Notes: generated from the letters alone by a model not told the origin. 28,538 bases of DNA from Clostridiales bacterium UBA7001 (GCA_002449785.1 DJXP01000047.1:1-28538); one strand, 5' to 3'; counted from the first letter of the stretch, positions 17,401-24,532 are shown. A program made the numbers and translations.

Positions 17401-18043
17401 ACTTTTTGGCTTTTTCAGATTGAGTTTTCAAATTATCAATATTAAGCTCAATTTCAGCAATAATATCATTTATTCTAAGTAAATTAAGTTTAGTTTGTTC
17501 TAACTTTTTTTCAGCCTCAACCTTCCTAGCTCTATATTTTACAATTCCGGCTGCCTCTTCAAAAATATGTCTTCTGTCTTCAGATTTATTGCTTAATATT
17601 TCATCAATTTTTCCTTGTCCAATAATAGAATAACCATCTTTTCCAATACCTGTATCCATAAATAATTCTAAAATATCCTTTAGCCTACATGGTACTTTAT
17701 TTATAAAATAACCAGTCTCCCCACTTCTATATATTCTTCTTGTAATTACAACTTCGTTATATTCAATTTGAAGTTTCGAATCTGAATTATCAAAAACCAA
17801 CGATGCTTCGGCATATCCTAATGATTTTCTAGCCTGAGTCCCTGCAAAAATTATATCTTCTGAAACAGTACCTCTTAAAGACTTTATACTTTGCTCTCCT
17901 AGAACCCATCTTATACAATCAGATATATTACTTTTTCCAGAACCATTAGGCCCAATAACAGCTGTTATTCCAGGCATAAATTCTAATATTGTTTTATCAG
18001 CAAATGATTTAAATCCATACATTTCTAATCTTTTTAAATACAT
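14480..18043 (-). CDS. smc: Chromosome segregation protein SMC
   Basis: An 1187-residue ATPase that extrudes and compacts DNA loops for chromosome segregation, acting with ScpA and ScpB. The N-terminal head has Walker A GPNGSGKSN (31-39). Two long coiled coils flank a hinge at about 500-660 (GVHGILASLI, followed by SISGGSVPNKSVSILGRG). The C-terminal head carries the ABC signature LLSGGERAF and Walker B FCVLDEIEAALDD. Length fits bacterial SMC. The ATG follows a weak AGGA. smc often sits beside ftsY in Firmicutes; here the next minus-strand gene downstream is an M23 peptidase. scpB lies 3 kb away. Confidence 0.98.
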   Translation of the reverse strand: MYLKRLEMYGFKSFADKTILEFMPGITAVIGPNGSGKSNISDCIRWVLGEQSIKSLRGTVSEDIIFAGTQARKSLGYAEASLVFDNSDSKLQIEYNEVVITRRIYRSGETGYFINKVPCRLKDILELFMDTGIGKDGYSIIGQGKIDEILSNKSEDRRHIFEEAAGIVKYRARKVEAEKKLEQTKLNLLRINDIIAEIELNIDNLKTQSEKAKKFLKLRDELKNIEVGLFLYNISDYKKQITSMLEGIDSIEIQKVKEDETFNDLQSQKEQLKESIDKLLEEIEKTQNLGFEGNQKREELNGEIKVYTERISSNNENFERFTKEVEELENRNIELENEKNSKEERKAGLYANKEKFAKELEEKEKELEKYAKTLTEKEIEIESKKKVVQDNIDKKYEIISEINTEKANYDNNSKLEKSTNQEITSIVSELDMARTQKEDLSKEFYSVEKNKINLQKDLEEIKKQKDNSSEKIERYDNEINTLQTEYRILEARHKFLIETEKEKEGYSKSVKSLLEAIENNKISLKGVHGILASLISTPKEYNIAIEMALGPALQNIVTDSEEEAKSLVEYLRNNNLGRASFLPITSVKSQKMSGISSHGINGIIGIASDLIKTDNKYKDIVSNLLGRTVVVDSIDTAVKLAKKNSYKFKIVTLNGDIVNPSGSISGGSVPNKSVSILGRGKEIEELEQKLHEINKKIENVKKEKEKYESEIKDVLEKFDKKQKETQELEIVYATEKQKIDNLELEILKLDAKLAKFRKDLDNIHEEKKINEEKQEKLNLKIAEIDKENEGLNVIIEEYTNINKDTSTYIDNLNLDITNLKISVSSFDESEASINEIVDRINLEFQKNIDSIENKKRLKENIEKNNIELENKIEIAKQNILELEKQIEGSSEKIEKLKNNKIIKNEKLSKVEEKIDEQNEKIDILKNQISKLDLKKSKIELELNQVINKMWEEYELTPNTADDYEIIDNPKTVQKEVTSLREEIRELGSINIDSIKEYNDTKERYDFICAQRLDLENSSNKLRKVIEEVLETMKKRFSEQFKIINKNFGEVFKELFGGGKAELILADENNILECGIDIAVQPPGKKLQNMMLLSGGERAFTAIALLFAILKLNPAPFCVLDEIEAALDDVNVFRFAEYLKNFSKDSQFLVITHRKGTMEAADTVYGVTMEEKGISKLLSMKLNERISS

Positions 18044-18078
18044 TTTTTATTTCCTATCTAAATAAATTCTATTTATTT

Positions 18079-18107
18079 ATAATATTATAGTTTTATATTT
18101 TTTTCAA
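18079..18107 (-). promoter_or_regulatory. Putative promoter of smc
   Basis: Minus strand TTGAAA (18107-18102), a 17-bp spacer and TATTAT (18084-18079), some 36 bp upstream of smc. It lies just outside the palindromic element at 18120-18414. Confidence 0.5.
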
Positions 18108-18119
18108 GAGTGAACTTTG

Positions 18120-18414
18120 GGGACGTTCTTTAAAGTCCAAATTTCTGGACTATAGGGACACTCTTTTAAAAAATACTCAATAAATTGCACCCTTCCATCA
18201 TTCTTGACTCAAAGATAATATAATGTTACAATAATAATGATAACAACAATTTAAATTAAAGGAAAAAAGTTTGTTTTTATATTATATGTAATTAATTTTG
18301 CATTACTATATAAATCTTTAGAGACAACAACACAGCTAATTGGATTAATCATAACTATTCATTTTTCAAGGAGTGTCCCTATAGTCCAGAAATTTGGACT
18401 TTAAGGAACGTCCC
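18120..18414. repeat. Long inverted-repeat element (44-bp arms) between smc and the HD-GYP gene
   Basis: Left arm 18120-18163 begins GGGACGTTCTTTAAAGTCC; right arm 18371-18414 is its reverse complement with one mismatch, and weaker matching continues inward for about 10 bp. Each arm also contains its own imperfect palindrome (AGTCC ... GGACT). The 207-bp core has no open reading frame but holds a promoter. The arms are richer in G and C than the surroundings. This looks like a small non-autonomous mobile element or REP-type pair; such ends remind me of IS200/IS605-family or REP-associated transposase repeats, from memory only. With the promoters it accounts for the 409-bp gap 18044-18452. Confidence 0.8.
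18204..18232 (+). promoter_or_regulatory. Putative promoter of the HD-GYP gene, inside the inverted repeat
   Basis: TTGACT (18204-18209), a 17-bp spacer and TACAAT (18227-18232). Transcripts would contain the right arm of the inverted repeat, which can fold by itself, in a leader of about 210 nt before the HD-GYP start. Confidence 0.55.
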
Positions 18415-18434
18415 TTAGTCCATCCCTTAGTCCA
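18411..18434 (+). repeat. Tandem 12-bp direct repeat
   Basis: Two exact copies of TCCCTTAGTCCA (18411-18422 and 18423-18434) at the outer edge of the right arm of the inverted repeat, 18 bp before the HD-GYP start. It may be a scar of element insertion or slippage. Confidence 0.85.
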
Positions 18435-18452
18435 CAAAAGAAAGGTTTTATT

Positions 18453-19394
18453 ATGAAAGAAACTTTTGATTTTTATAATAGTACATCAATTAAATCATAC
18501 AACTTAGATGAAACAATAAGATATCAGTTAAAAATGCTTGATGGTCTCGATGCTTTCACAAGAAGGCACTCTGAGAATGTTGCCAATATTACTTGTAGAC
18601 TTTGCGAAAATTTAGGATTAGATAAAGGTTTTACTATTTATTGTACAACATGTGCATATATACATGATTTAGGTAAAATGTTTATACCACCTTCTGTTTT
18701 GCAAAAACCAAGCAAACTTACTGATGAAGAATATGAAATTATGAAAACGCATACATCAATTGGATATAAAATGTGTATGAATGATTTAAAATTAAGGCCA
18801 TATGCTGCTGGTACATTATACCATCACGAAGCTTTAGATGGAACCGGATATCCGCATGGTGTTGTAGGAAATAAAATACCTTATGAAGCACAAATTATTA
18901 GAGTTGCTGATGAATTTGAAGCTATAACTGCAAAACGTCAATATAAATCACATATTGGAATTGTTGATGCATTAAATATTTTGATTGAACATGCAAGACC
19001 TACTCCTATAAAAGATTCCACTGACCTAAAAAAGCGATTTTTTAATCCTCATGTTGGAAAAATAGACCCTAAAATTTTAAAACAATTATTTAAAGTAGTT
19101 ATTGATGATACAGAATATGAAATTGTTGCAAGAACAGATTATGTTGATTTTCTTCAAAAAGAAATAAAAAGAGTAAGTCATGCAAAAAGATTTTACGACA
19201 AACATCAAAAAGCGAAAACTGAAGAAAAAAGAAAATATATTGAAGAAGAAGCTAAATATTATCTAAATGCAAATGAAAAGTTAGAAATGCTTCCTCAAAT
19301 GTTAGTAGAATTTGAAGCCGCAGCTGAAGCTAGAAAAGAACATATTAAAAAATTATATAGTGAAGTAAATCAAATAAAAAAACTACGAATATAA
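18453..19394 (+). CDS. HD-GYP domain protein, probable cyclic di-GMP phosphodiesterase
   Basis: A 313-residue soluble protein. The HD-GYP domain (about 20-205) has all metal and signature residues: His39 (RRHSENV), His71-Asp72 with Lys75 (HDLGK), His100 (KTHTSIG), His124-His125-Glu126 (YHHEALDGTGYPHG, with GYP at 132-134) and Asp153 (RVADEFEA). Such domains hydrolyse cyclic di-GMP to pGpG or GMP and control motility or surface life. No sensor domain is present at the N-terminus. Residues 210-313 are highly charged and helical (coiled-coil like), a possible partner-binding tail. The start is preceded by AGAAAGG. It is transcribed alone from a promoter in the upstream inverted repeat. Confidence 0.92.
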   Translation: MKETFDFYNSTSIKSYNLDETIRYQLKMLDGLDAFTRRHSENVANITCRLCENLGLDKGFTIYCTTCAYIHDLGKMFIPPSVLQKPSKLTDEEYEIMKTHTSIGYKMCMNDLKLRPYAAGTLYHHEALDGTGYPHGVVGNKIPYEAQIIRVADEFEAITAKRQYKSHIGIVDALNILIEHARPTPIKDSTDLKKRFFNPHVGKIDPKILKQLFKVVIDDTEYEIVARTDYVDFLQKEIKRVSHAKRFYDKHQKAKTEEKRKYIEEEAKYYLNANEKLEMLPQMLVEFEAAAEARKEHIKKLYSEVNQIKKLRI

Positions 19395-19400
19395 AATTAA

Positions 19401-19439
19401 AAAAACTCTTAATTAAAATGAAATTAAGAGTTTTTATTT
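19401..19439. terminator. Bidirectional terminator between HD-GYP gene and proS
   Basis: A perfect 14-bp inverted repeat (19401-19414 with 19422-19435, core AACTCTTAATT) with a 7-nt loop and T-runs in both directions, between convergent genes. Confidence 0.88.
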
Positions 19440-19441
19440 TA

Positions 19442-20881
19442 TTAATATTGTCTTCCCCAAATCACCATATTTTTTGCTTTTTTGCCACAAACCACACATA
19501 CATCAGATATATTTTTTTCTTCTTTAAATGGAATACATCTCGATTTAGCACCTGTCACATTATGAATATGTTCTTCACACTCTGCATCTCCGCACCACAT
19601 TGCTTTAATAAATCCTTGGTGCTCATTAATATTTTTTTCAAATTCTTCCATATTAATTGCAATTGTTGTTTTATTTTTAACATTTTCCATACACATGTTA
19701 TACATATTTTGTTGAATTTCTATCATAAGCTTTTCTAATTTATCTTCTAATTCGTTTAAAACACATTCTTGTTTTTCAAGAGTATCTCTTCTTACAATAA
19801 CGCATTTATTATTTTCAATATCTCTTGGCCCAATTTCAATTCTCACAGGTACTCCACGCATTTCCCAGTCATTATATTTATATCCTGGAGAATATTGATC
19901 TCTATCATCAACTTTAATTCTAATTTTATCTTTTAAAGAATCATAAATTTCATTGACTTTTTCCATTACTCCAGTTTTTTGCATTTGAATTGGAACTATA
20001 ACAGCTTGAATAGGTGCTAACTTTGGTGGAACTTTTAAGCCTCTGTTATCTCCATGTGCCATTATCATAGCACCAATTAATCTTGTTGAAATTCCCCATG
20101 AAGTATGATATGCAAATTCTTCTTTTCCATCTTTATTTTGGAATTTAACTCCAAATGGTTTTGTAAAATTTTGTCCTAAATAATGAGATGTTCCAGCTTG
20201 AATCGCACGTCCATCATGCATTAATGTTTCAACAGTATATGTATCAACTGCACCAGCAAATTTTTCTGATTCTGTTTTTCTACCTTTAATTACAGGAATT
20301 GCAAGTAAATTTTCTATAACATCAGCATAAACATCTAACATTTCCAAAGTCATTTCTCTAGCTTCTTTTTCTGTACTATGAATAGTGTGTCCTTCTTGCC
20401 AATAAAATTCCCTACTTCTTAATATAGGTCTTGTCTCTTTTTCCCATCTTAAAACATTACACCATTGGTTATATTTCATTGGTAAATCTCTCCAAGATTT
20501 AAGCCATTTTGCATACATTCTACAAAATAATGGTTCTGAAGTAGGTCTTATATATAATCGTTCTTCTAATTCTTTTCCACCCCCATGTGTTACCCATGCT
20601 ACCTCTGGTGCAAAACCTTCAACATGTTCTTTTTCTGTTGTTAAATAATGTTCTGGCATTAGCATTGGAAGTGCAATATTTTCAACTCCTTTTTTCTTAA
20701 ATTCATTATCTGCATATTTCTGTATATTTTCCCACATCGCATATCCATATGGTCTATATGCTATAAAACCCTTAACTTCTGTATAATCTGCCAATTCTGC
20801 TTTAATTACAATATCTGTAAACCATTTAGCAAAATCATCTTCTATATTTGTAATCTCTTTTACAAAATCATCTTTACTCAT
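19442..20881 (-). CDS. proS: Proline--tRNA ligase, archaeal/eukaryotic-like type
   Basis: A 479-residue class II aminoacyl-tRNA synthetase that charges tRNA(Pro). It is the short form without the bacterial editing insertion. Class II elements are seen in GFIAYRPYGYAMWENIQ (N-terminal motif 1 region), RWEKETRPILRSREFYWQEGHT (motif 2), and HTSWGISTRLIGAMIMAHGD (motif 3). The anticodon domain follows from about 280. The C-terminal extension has Cys residues (MWCGDAECEEH, then a CVVCGKK motif) that form the zinc site typical of this type, and it ends in Tyr. The start follows AAAGGA. It lies 26 bp downstream of scpB, so probably one operon. Confidence 0.97.
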   Translation of the reverse strand: MSKDDFVKEITNIEDDFAKWFTDIVIKAELADYTEVKGFIAYRPYGYAMWENIQKYADNEFKKKGVENIALPMLMPEHYLTTEKEHVEGFAPEVAWVTHGGGKELEERLYIRPTSEPLFCRMYAKWLKSWRDLPMKYNQWCNVLRWEKETRPILRSREFYWQEGHTIHSTEKEAREMTLEMLDVYADVIENLLAIPVIKGRKTESEKFAGAVDTYTVETLMHDGRAIQAGTSHYLGQNFTKPFGVKFQNKDGKEEFAYHTSWGISTRLIGAMIMAHGDNRGLKVPPKLAPIQAVIVPIQMQKTGVMEKVNEIYDSLKDKIRIKVDDRDQYSPGYKYNDWEMRGVPVRIEIGPRDIENNKCVIVRRDTLEKQECVLNELEDKLEKLMIEIQQNMYNMCMENVKNKTTIAINMEEFEKNINEHQGFIKAMWCGDAECEEHIHNVTGAKSRCIPFKEEKNISDVCVVCGKKAKNMVIWGRQY

Positions 20882-20907
20882 AATATCAGTCCTTTCAATA
20901 AATTATA

Positions 20908-21519
20908 CTATAATTCTTCATTATTATCTTCATTGTTTTCATCTACCCTTTCGGGCATTGGGGCCTCAACTACTTCATCGATTACAATCTGTTCATTCTC
21001 ATCTATTTTATATCTTGGAAGTTCAGGAAGTTCATCTAAACTAGAAATTCCAAATAATTTCATAAATTTATTGGTAACTTTATACATAGTTGGTCTTCCA
21101 GGTGCATTTAATCTTCCTGCATCTTCTATTAAATCAAATTCTAATAATTTATATATTGTACCATCACTACTTACACCACGTATTGTTTCAATTTCAGACC
21201 TTGTAATATTAGGATTATAAGCAATAATAGACAATGTTTCTAAAGCAGCATTAGAAATATTGGGTTTTGAGCGGTTATCAAATAAAGGATAAATATATTC
21301 ATAATACTCTTTTTTTGTACAAATTTGATAATTATCATCAACTTTTAATATTTCTAAGCCACTATTATTCTCTTCATATTGAGCTTTCATATTTAAAACA
21401 ATTTTGTCAATATCATCTTTACTAAGCTCTAGAACATTCATTAATTCTTTTATATTAACTTCTCTACCAGCTGCAAATAACATAGCTTCGATTATAGATT
21501 GTTCTTTACTAAAACTCAT
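20908..21519 (-). CDS. scpB: Segregation and condensation protein B
   Basis: A 203-residue partner of SMC. Two ScpB molecules bind ScpA, which bridges the SMC heads. It has two winged-helix domains: residues 1-75 (SIIEAMLFAAGREVNIKELMNVL, partly listed) and about 85-165 (NAALETLSIIAYNPNITRSEIETIRGVSSDGTIY, partly listed; then GRLNAPGRPTMYKVT). The acidic tail (185-203) is common. The start ATG follows AGAAGGAG. scpA is not adjacent, although scpA and scpB are neighbours in many Firmicutes. proS follows in the same direction. Confidence 0.95.
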   Translation of the reverse strand: MSFSKEQSIIEAMLFAAGREVNIKELMNVLELSKDDIDKIVLNMKAQYEENNSGLEILKVDDNYQICTKKEYYEYIYPLFDNRSKPNISNAALETLSIIAYNPNITRSEIETIRGVSSDGTIYKLLEFDLIEDAGRLNAPGRPTMYKVTNKFMKLFGISSLDELPELPRYKIDENEQIVIDEVVEAPMPERVDENNEDNNEEL

Positions 21520-21544
21520 CGAATTTCTCCTTCTATATTTTTAT

Positions 21545-21573
21545 ATTATTACACGAAATCCATTTATTGTCAA
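21545..21573 (-). promoter_or_regulatory. Putative promoter of scpB-proS
   Basis: Minus strand TTGACA (21573-21568), a 17-bp spacer and AATAAT (21550-21545), or TAATAA with a 16-bp spacer. About 25 bp upstream of the scpB start. It is divergent from the promoter at 21594-21622. Confidence 0.6.
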
Positions 21574-21593
21574 TGTTTTCGCCAATATAAAAA

Positions 21594-21622
21594 TTGACAC
21601 ACTACATTATTTATGCTATAAT
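21594..21622 (+). promoter_or_regulatory. Consensus sigma-A promoter for the small acidic protein gene
   Basis: TTGACA (21594-21599), a 17-bp spacer and TATAAT (21617-21622): exact consensus hexamers at ideal spacing, the strongest promoter seen in the window. It lies 43 bp before the ATG at 21665. Confidence 0.85.
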
Positions 21623-21664
21623 ATTTTTATAATTAAAACTTCTAAAGGAAAGGATTGATTATAA

Positions 21665-21931
21665 ATGGACGAAAATGAAGATTTAAATAATAAAGACAAT
21701 ATAGAAATAGTTGTTGGCGATACTTCTGATTTAAGCTTTTCAGAAGTTGGAGATTTTATGAACGACTTAAAACCTCGTGATGTAAAAGGTTCTAAAAAAA
21801 ATATTATAATCCCTACAAATAAAAAGAATGTTAACAAAAATGAAGAAGATGAAGATGAAAATGATACAGATTCTCAAAATTCAAATATAGAAGAAAACAA
21901 TGAAGAAAAAAAGAATAATGAAAATAATTAA
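21665..21931 (+). CDS. Small highly acidic protein, unknown function
   Basis: An 88-residue protein that I do not recognise. It is mostly hydrophilic, with long runs of Asp, Glu, Asn and Lys, and is likely to be disordered. A short central part (LSFSEVGDFMNDLKPRDV, about 23-40) is the only section with a hydrophobic pattern. The C-terminal third is low complexity (Glu/Asn/Asp). No signal peptide or membrane helix is evident. It has an exact-consensus promoter, AAAGGA upstream of the start, and its own terminator, so a strongly expressed single gene is likely. The coding call rests on these signals rather than homology. Confidence 0.6.
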   Translation: MDENEDLNNKDNIEIVVGDTSDLSFSEVGDFMNDLKPRDVKGSKKNIIIPTNKKNVNKNEEDEDENDTDSQNSNIEENNEEKKNNENN

Positions 21932-21937
21932 GATAAC

Positions 21938-21988
21938 AAAAAAACAGTGAGCAATAATAAAATTGTTCACTGTCTTGTTTTTTATTTT
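21938..21988. terminator. Bidirectional terminator
   Basis: A 12-bp inverted repeat (21944-21955 with 21962-21973, core ACAGTGAGCAAT, one G-T pair) flanked by T-runs on both strands. It lies between the small acidic gene (plus) and the stop of the Cys-tail protein gene (minus). Confidence 0.82.
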
Positions 21989-22962
21989 TTTCTTAGTACA
22001 TTAATTATCTTTTCTGTGTTTAAATTAGTTCCATAAAAATCTTTTTTACTACATCCTGCTCTTCCTCCCCCTGCACATGCGCAAGCGCACGCACAACTAC
22101 TAACGCATGAACTATGATAACTACTTGAGTGCCAAGAAGGTGGACTAGAATTTCTGTGATGATAGTGGTGATAATGGCCATAACTATCATTTCTATATCC
22201 ATACCCACTGTGTGAATAATATCCAAGTCCCAAAAAGAATGATGCCACATAAACAATAACTATTAAAACAACTATTATTTTAATCATTTTTAAATAATAG
22301 TTTGAATTTTTCATAAATTGAACAGTACTACTAGTAGGTGCATTATCAACTTGTTTACTATAGTCTATATTAAAAGCATTTTTTAAATATGTTATCTTAG
22401 CTGTCAGTTTCTTCCCTTTCTTTAAGCTTGAAGTCCAAACCAAATAATTATCAGAATTTGTATTTTTACTAGAACTCGTTAATACATTTTTAGCATTCCA
22501 TAAAATATTTATTTTCTTAACTTCAATATCTTCAAACCATCCCGGTGTAAACTCATATACGCATTTATCGCCTTCGATTTTGTACATATAATCTTGATGA
22601 ATAGAAAAACTAAATTCAACTTCTTCATCTTTTAAATATGATTTTTTAAAGTCAATTCTAATAAACTCCCCATTATCTTTATAATACTTCGCACTTTTTA
22701 TATTTTTAGATAAAGCTTTTATTGCATCCACACTAGAATTTGGAATTCCAATTTTAACCCATTCAAGTGGTCCTTCTGAATCAGAATCTAAAACCTGCCA
22801 TTTTATGTTATAAACTATATCTAAACTTCCATTACTTCTAGGATCGACTGTTATATTATACTCATTAATTATGTCTAAATCTTTTGCCATACAAAGATTT
22901 GGAATAAGCAAAAATAAAATTATAAAAAGTAAACCAAAAACAAATAATTTAATTTTTCTCAT
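21982..22962 (-). CDS. Secreted, membrane-anchored protein with Cys-Ala-Cys/Gly tail (possible radical SAM substrate)
   Basis: A 326-residue protein. It has a signal peptide (1-26), then an extracellular domain of alternating strands (about 28-215; SLDIVYNIKWQVLDSDSEGP, PLEWVKIGIPN, CVYEFTPGWFEDI) resembling DUF2207-type domains. A membrane helix (226-246) is followed by a Gly/Tyr/His-rich stretch (247-285) and then a tail with Cys286, 290, 292, 294, 296 and 304 in SSCACACACAGGGRAGC, then SKKDFYG. I recall such tails in other clostridial proteins, without a known function. The start overlaps the end of the radical SAM gene by 14 nt, with GGGGAGG inside that gene, so the two are translationally coupled. 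By inference the tail is modified, or binds metal. Confidence 0.85.
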   Translation of the reverse strand: MRKIKLFVFGLLFIILFLLIPNLCMAKDLDIINEYNITVDPRSNGSLDIVYNIKWQVLDSDSEGPLEWVKIGIPNSSVDAIKALSKNIKSAKYYKDNGEFIRIDFKKSYLKDEEVEFSFSIHQDYMYKIEGDKCVYEFTPGWFEDIEVKKINILWNAKNVLTSSSKNTNSDNYLVWTSSLKKGKKLTAKITYLKNAFNIDYSKQVDNAPTSSTVQFMKNSNYYLKMIKIIVVLIVIVYVASFFLGLGYYSHSGYGYRNDSYGHYHHYHHRNSSPPSWHSSSYHSSCVSSCACACACAGGGRAGCSKKDFYGTNLNTEKIINVLRKK

Positions 22963-24328
22963 TACTATTTCCTCCCCTTAATGGACAAATATTTGAAATC
23001 TTTGAAGAATTTTTTCGTATATTTTTACACTTATTACTATTCCAAATTTTTTCCCATTTTACTTCTAAAATGTTTCCTAAAGAGGATTCTGCCTCTAGCC
23101 AACTTTGACATGGCATAACATTCCCATCAGGAGAAATAGCCATATTACTTAAACATGCACCACAAGATGGAATATCTAATTTCATTTTTCTTAAATCTTC
23201 TTCTGCTATCCAACCAGGTGATGTAAAACTTATTTCCATTTTTTGCTCTTCTGCATATTTACTTGCTTTTCTCATAACAGATGTAATATCTCTTTTGCTT
23301 AAATTCATTGATTTAGTGTTCTTATTTTTTGCATTTCCTGTAAAAATAATTCCTGATGCAGAAGCATATGTTACACCTAATTCATTTGCGAATTTTAAAG
23401 TATCTACATAATTCTTATTTAGTTTACATAGTGGTGTATTTATACTAACATTCAACCCTGATGCTAATGCATTTTTTATTCCTTGAACTGTTTTATCAAA
23501 ATTATTTGCACCTACAAGCTCATTATGTATTTCTGGATTATTAGAATACAATGTAATTTGTACACTATCCAAGCTTGCATTATATAATCTGTCACATAAT
23601 TTTCTAGTTAATAAAATGCCATTTGTATTTAATCTAGTCACAAACCATTCAGCATATTCTACAAGTTCCACTAAATCTTCCCTTACTGTTGGCTCTCCAC
23701 CTGTAAATGTAATTTGAGGAATACAGTTTTTCTTACAAATATCTATTACCTTTTTCCATTCAGCAGTTGAAAGTTCTTTTGTTTCTGCATACTCTTGATT
23801 TGCTGCATAACAATACATGCATTGCTGATTGCAATTCCAATGATTATTTTTTTTCATTGAACTAATCATTAAATCAATTCTATGTGGTGCTCTCATAAAC
23901 TTTGCAAAATCGCTTATACTTAATTGTCCTAAATCAATATCTACCTTTTCTTTATTAGATATAGCCACAAATAAATTAATCATATTAATTAAATCTTCTT
24001 TAAATACATCTTTTTTTACAAAATGATATATTTTTTTCATCCTATAAATTGTAATTTTAGATATATCTTCTAGCTCTTTTTCAGATATTTCTTTCCCTTT
24101 ATATCTATTTACTTCATCAATAAAAATCGAAAGTAAAATTGACCATGAAGGATTAAGTGGAATAATATCTTTCCCGTTTAATATTACAATACTAGGTCTT
24201 GCTTTAAACAATGAAAACTTAGATGGAACTAGATGCAATCTAACTACTCCTGGATTTTTTGGATTTAATGTTGTATGAATTACCCTATTCAAATATTTTC
24301 TTTCATACATTTTTTCATAAATATTCAT
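22949..24328 (-). CDS. Radical SAM enzyme with SPASM-type C-terminal cluster domain
   Basis: A 459-residue radical SAM protein, likely a peptide- or protein-modifying enzyme. The core motif CNQQCMYCY gives Cys166, Cys170 and Cys173 for the 4Fe-4S cluster that cleaves S-adenosylmethionine; TFTGGEPTVREDL (207-219) binds SAM. The C-terminal part has Cys389, 392, 407, 434 and 448 in CGAC ... SPDGNVMPC ... GNILEVKWEKIW ... CPLRGG, the layout of SPASM/twitch domains with auxiliary clusters. Residues about 45-110 (VILNGKDIIPLNPSW and a following helical part) resemble a PqqD-like peptide-binding domain; this is a weak inference. The start follows AAAGG. It overlaps and probably acts on the Cys-tail protein downstream. 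Confidence 0.88.
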   Translation of the reverse strand: MNIYEKMYERKYLNRVIHTTLNPKNPGVVRLHLVPSKFSLFKARPSIVILNGKDIIPLNPSWSILLSIFIDEVNRYKGKEISEKELEDISKITIYRMKKIYHFVKKDVFKEDLINMINLFVAISNKEKVDIDLGQLSISDFAKFMRAPHRIDLMISSMKKNNHWNCNQQCMYCYAANQEYAETKELSTAEWKKVIDICKKNCIPQITFTGGEPTVREDLVELVEYAEWFVTRLNTNGILLTRKLCDRLYNASLDSVQITLYSNNPEIHNELVGANNFDKTVQGIKNALASGLNVSINTPLCKLNKNYVDTLKFANELGVTYASASGIIFTGNAKNKNTKSMNLSKRDITSVMRKASKYAEEQKMEISFTSPGWIAEEDLRKMKLDIPSCGACLSNMAISPDGNVMPCQSWLEAESSLGNILEVKWEKIWNSNKCKNIRKNSSKISNICPLRGGNSNEKN

Positions 24329-24359
24329 AGCTTTTTACCTTTTATTTATATTTTATATT

Positions 24360-24389
24360 ATCGTATCATAACTTATCTTTACTTTTCAA
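24360..24389 (-). promoter_or_regulatory. Putative promoter of the radical SAM operon
   Basis: Minus strand TTGAAA (24389-24384), an 18-bp spacer and TACGAT (24365-24360), about 30 bp upstream of the radical SAM start. Confidence 0.5.
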
Positions 24390-24399
24390 TGCTTCTTAC

Positions 24400-24436
24400 A
24401 TATTGTAAATAAAATGTATTTTATTTGTTACAATAT
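24400..24436. promoter_or_regulatory. Operator-like inverted repeat between divergent promoters
   Basis: Arms ATATTGTAAATAAAAT (24400-24415) and its reverse complement with a 3-nt insertion (24418-24436). It sits between the radical SAM promoter (minus) and the leader-peptide promoter at 24474-24502 (plus), so a repressor bound here could affect both. AT-rich repeats can arise by chance. Confidence 0.4.
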
Positions 24437-24473
24437 CCTCAGCATCATATTTACAAAAAATTTAAAAATGAGA

Positions 24474-24502
24474 TTGACAAACCAAAAAAACTGTGCTAAC
24501 AT
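24474..24502 (+). promoter_or_regulatory. Promoter of the histidine-type uptake operon
   Basis: TTGACA (24474-24479), a 17-bp spacer and TAACAT (24497-24502), preceded by an extended TG. It would start transcription about 25 nt before the leader ATG at 24533, as expected for an attenuator. Confidence 0.7.
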
Positions 24503-24532
24503 TTTATGTAACCAATTAAAGAGGTGAATTTT

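Noticed and set aside
18164..18370. Coding sequence or transposase remnant inside the inverted repeat
   Set aside because: No open frame of useful length and no recognisable motif in the core.
22020..22256. Second frame inside the Cys-tail protein gene
   Set aside because: It lies inside a well-supported gene in another frame and has no ribosome binding site or recognisable sequence.
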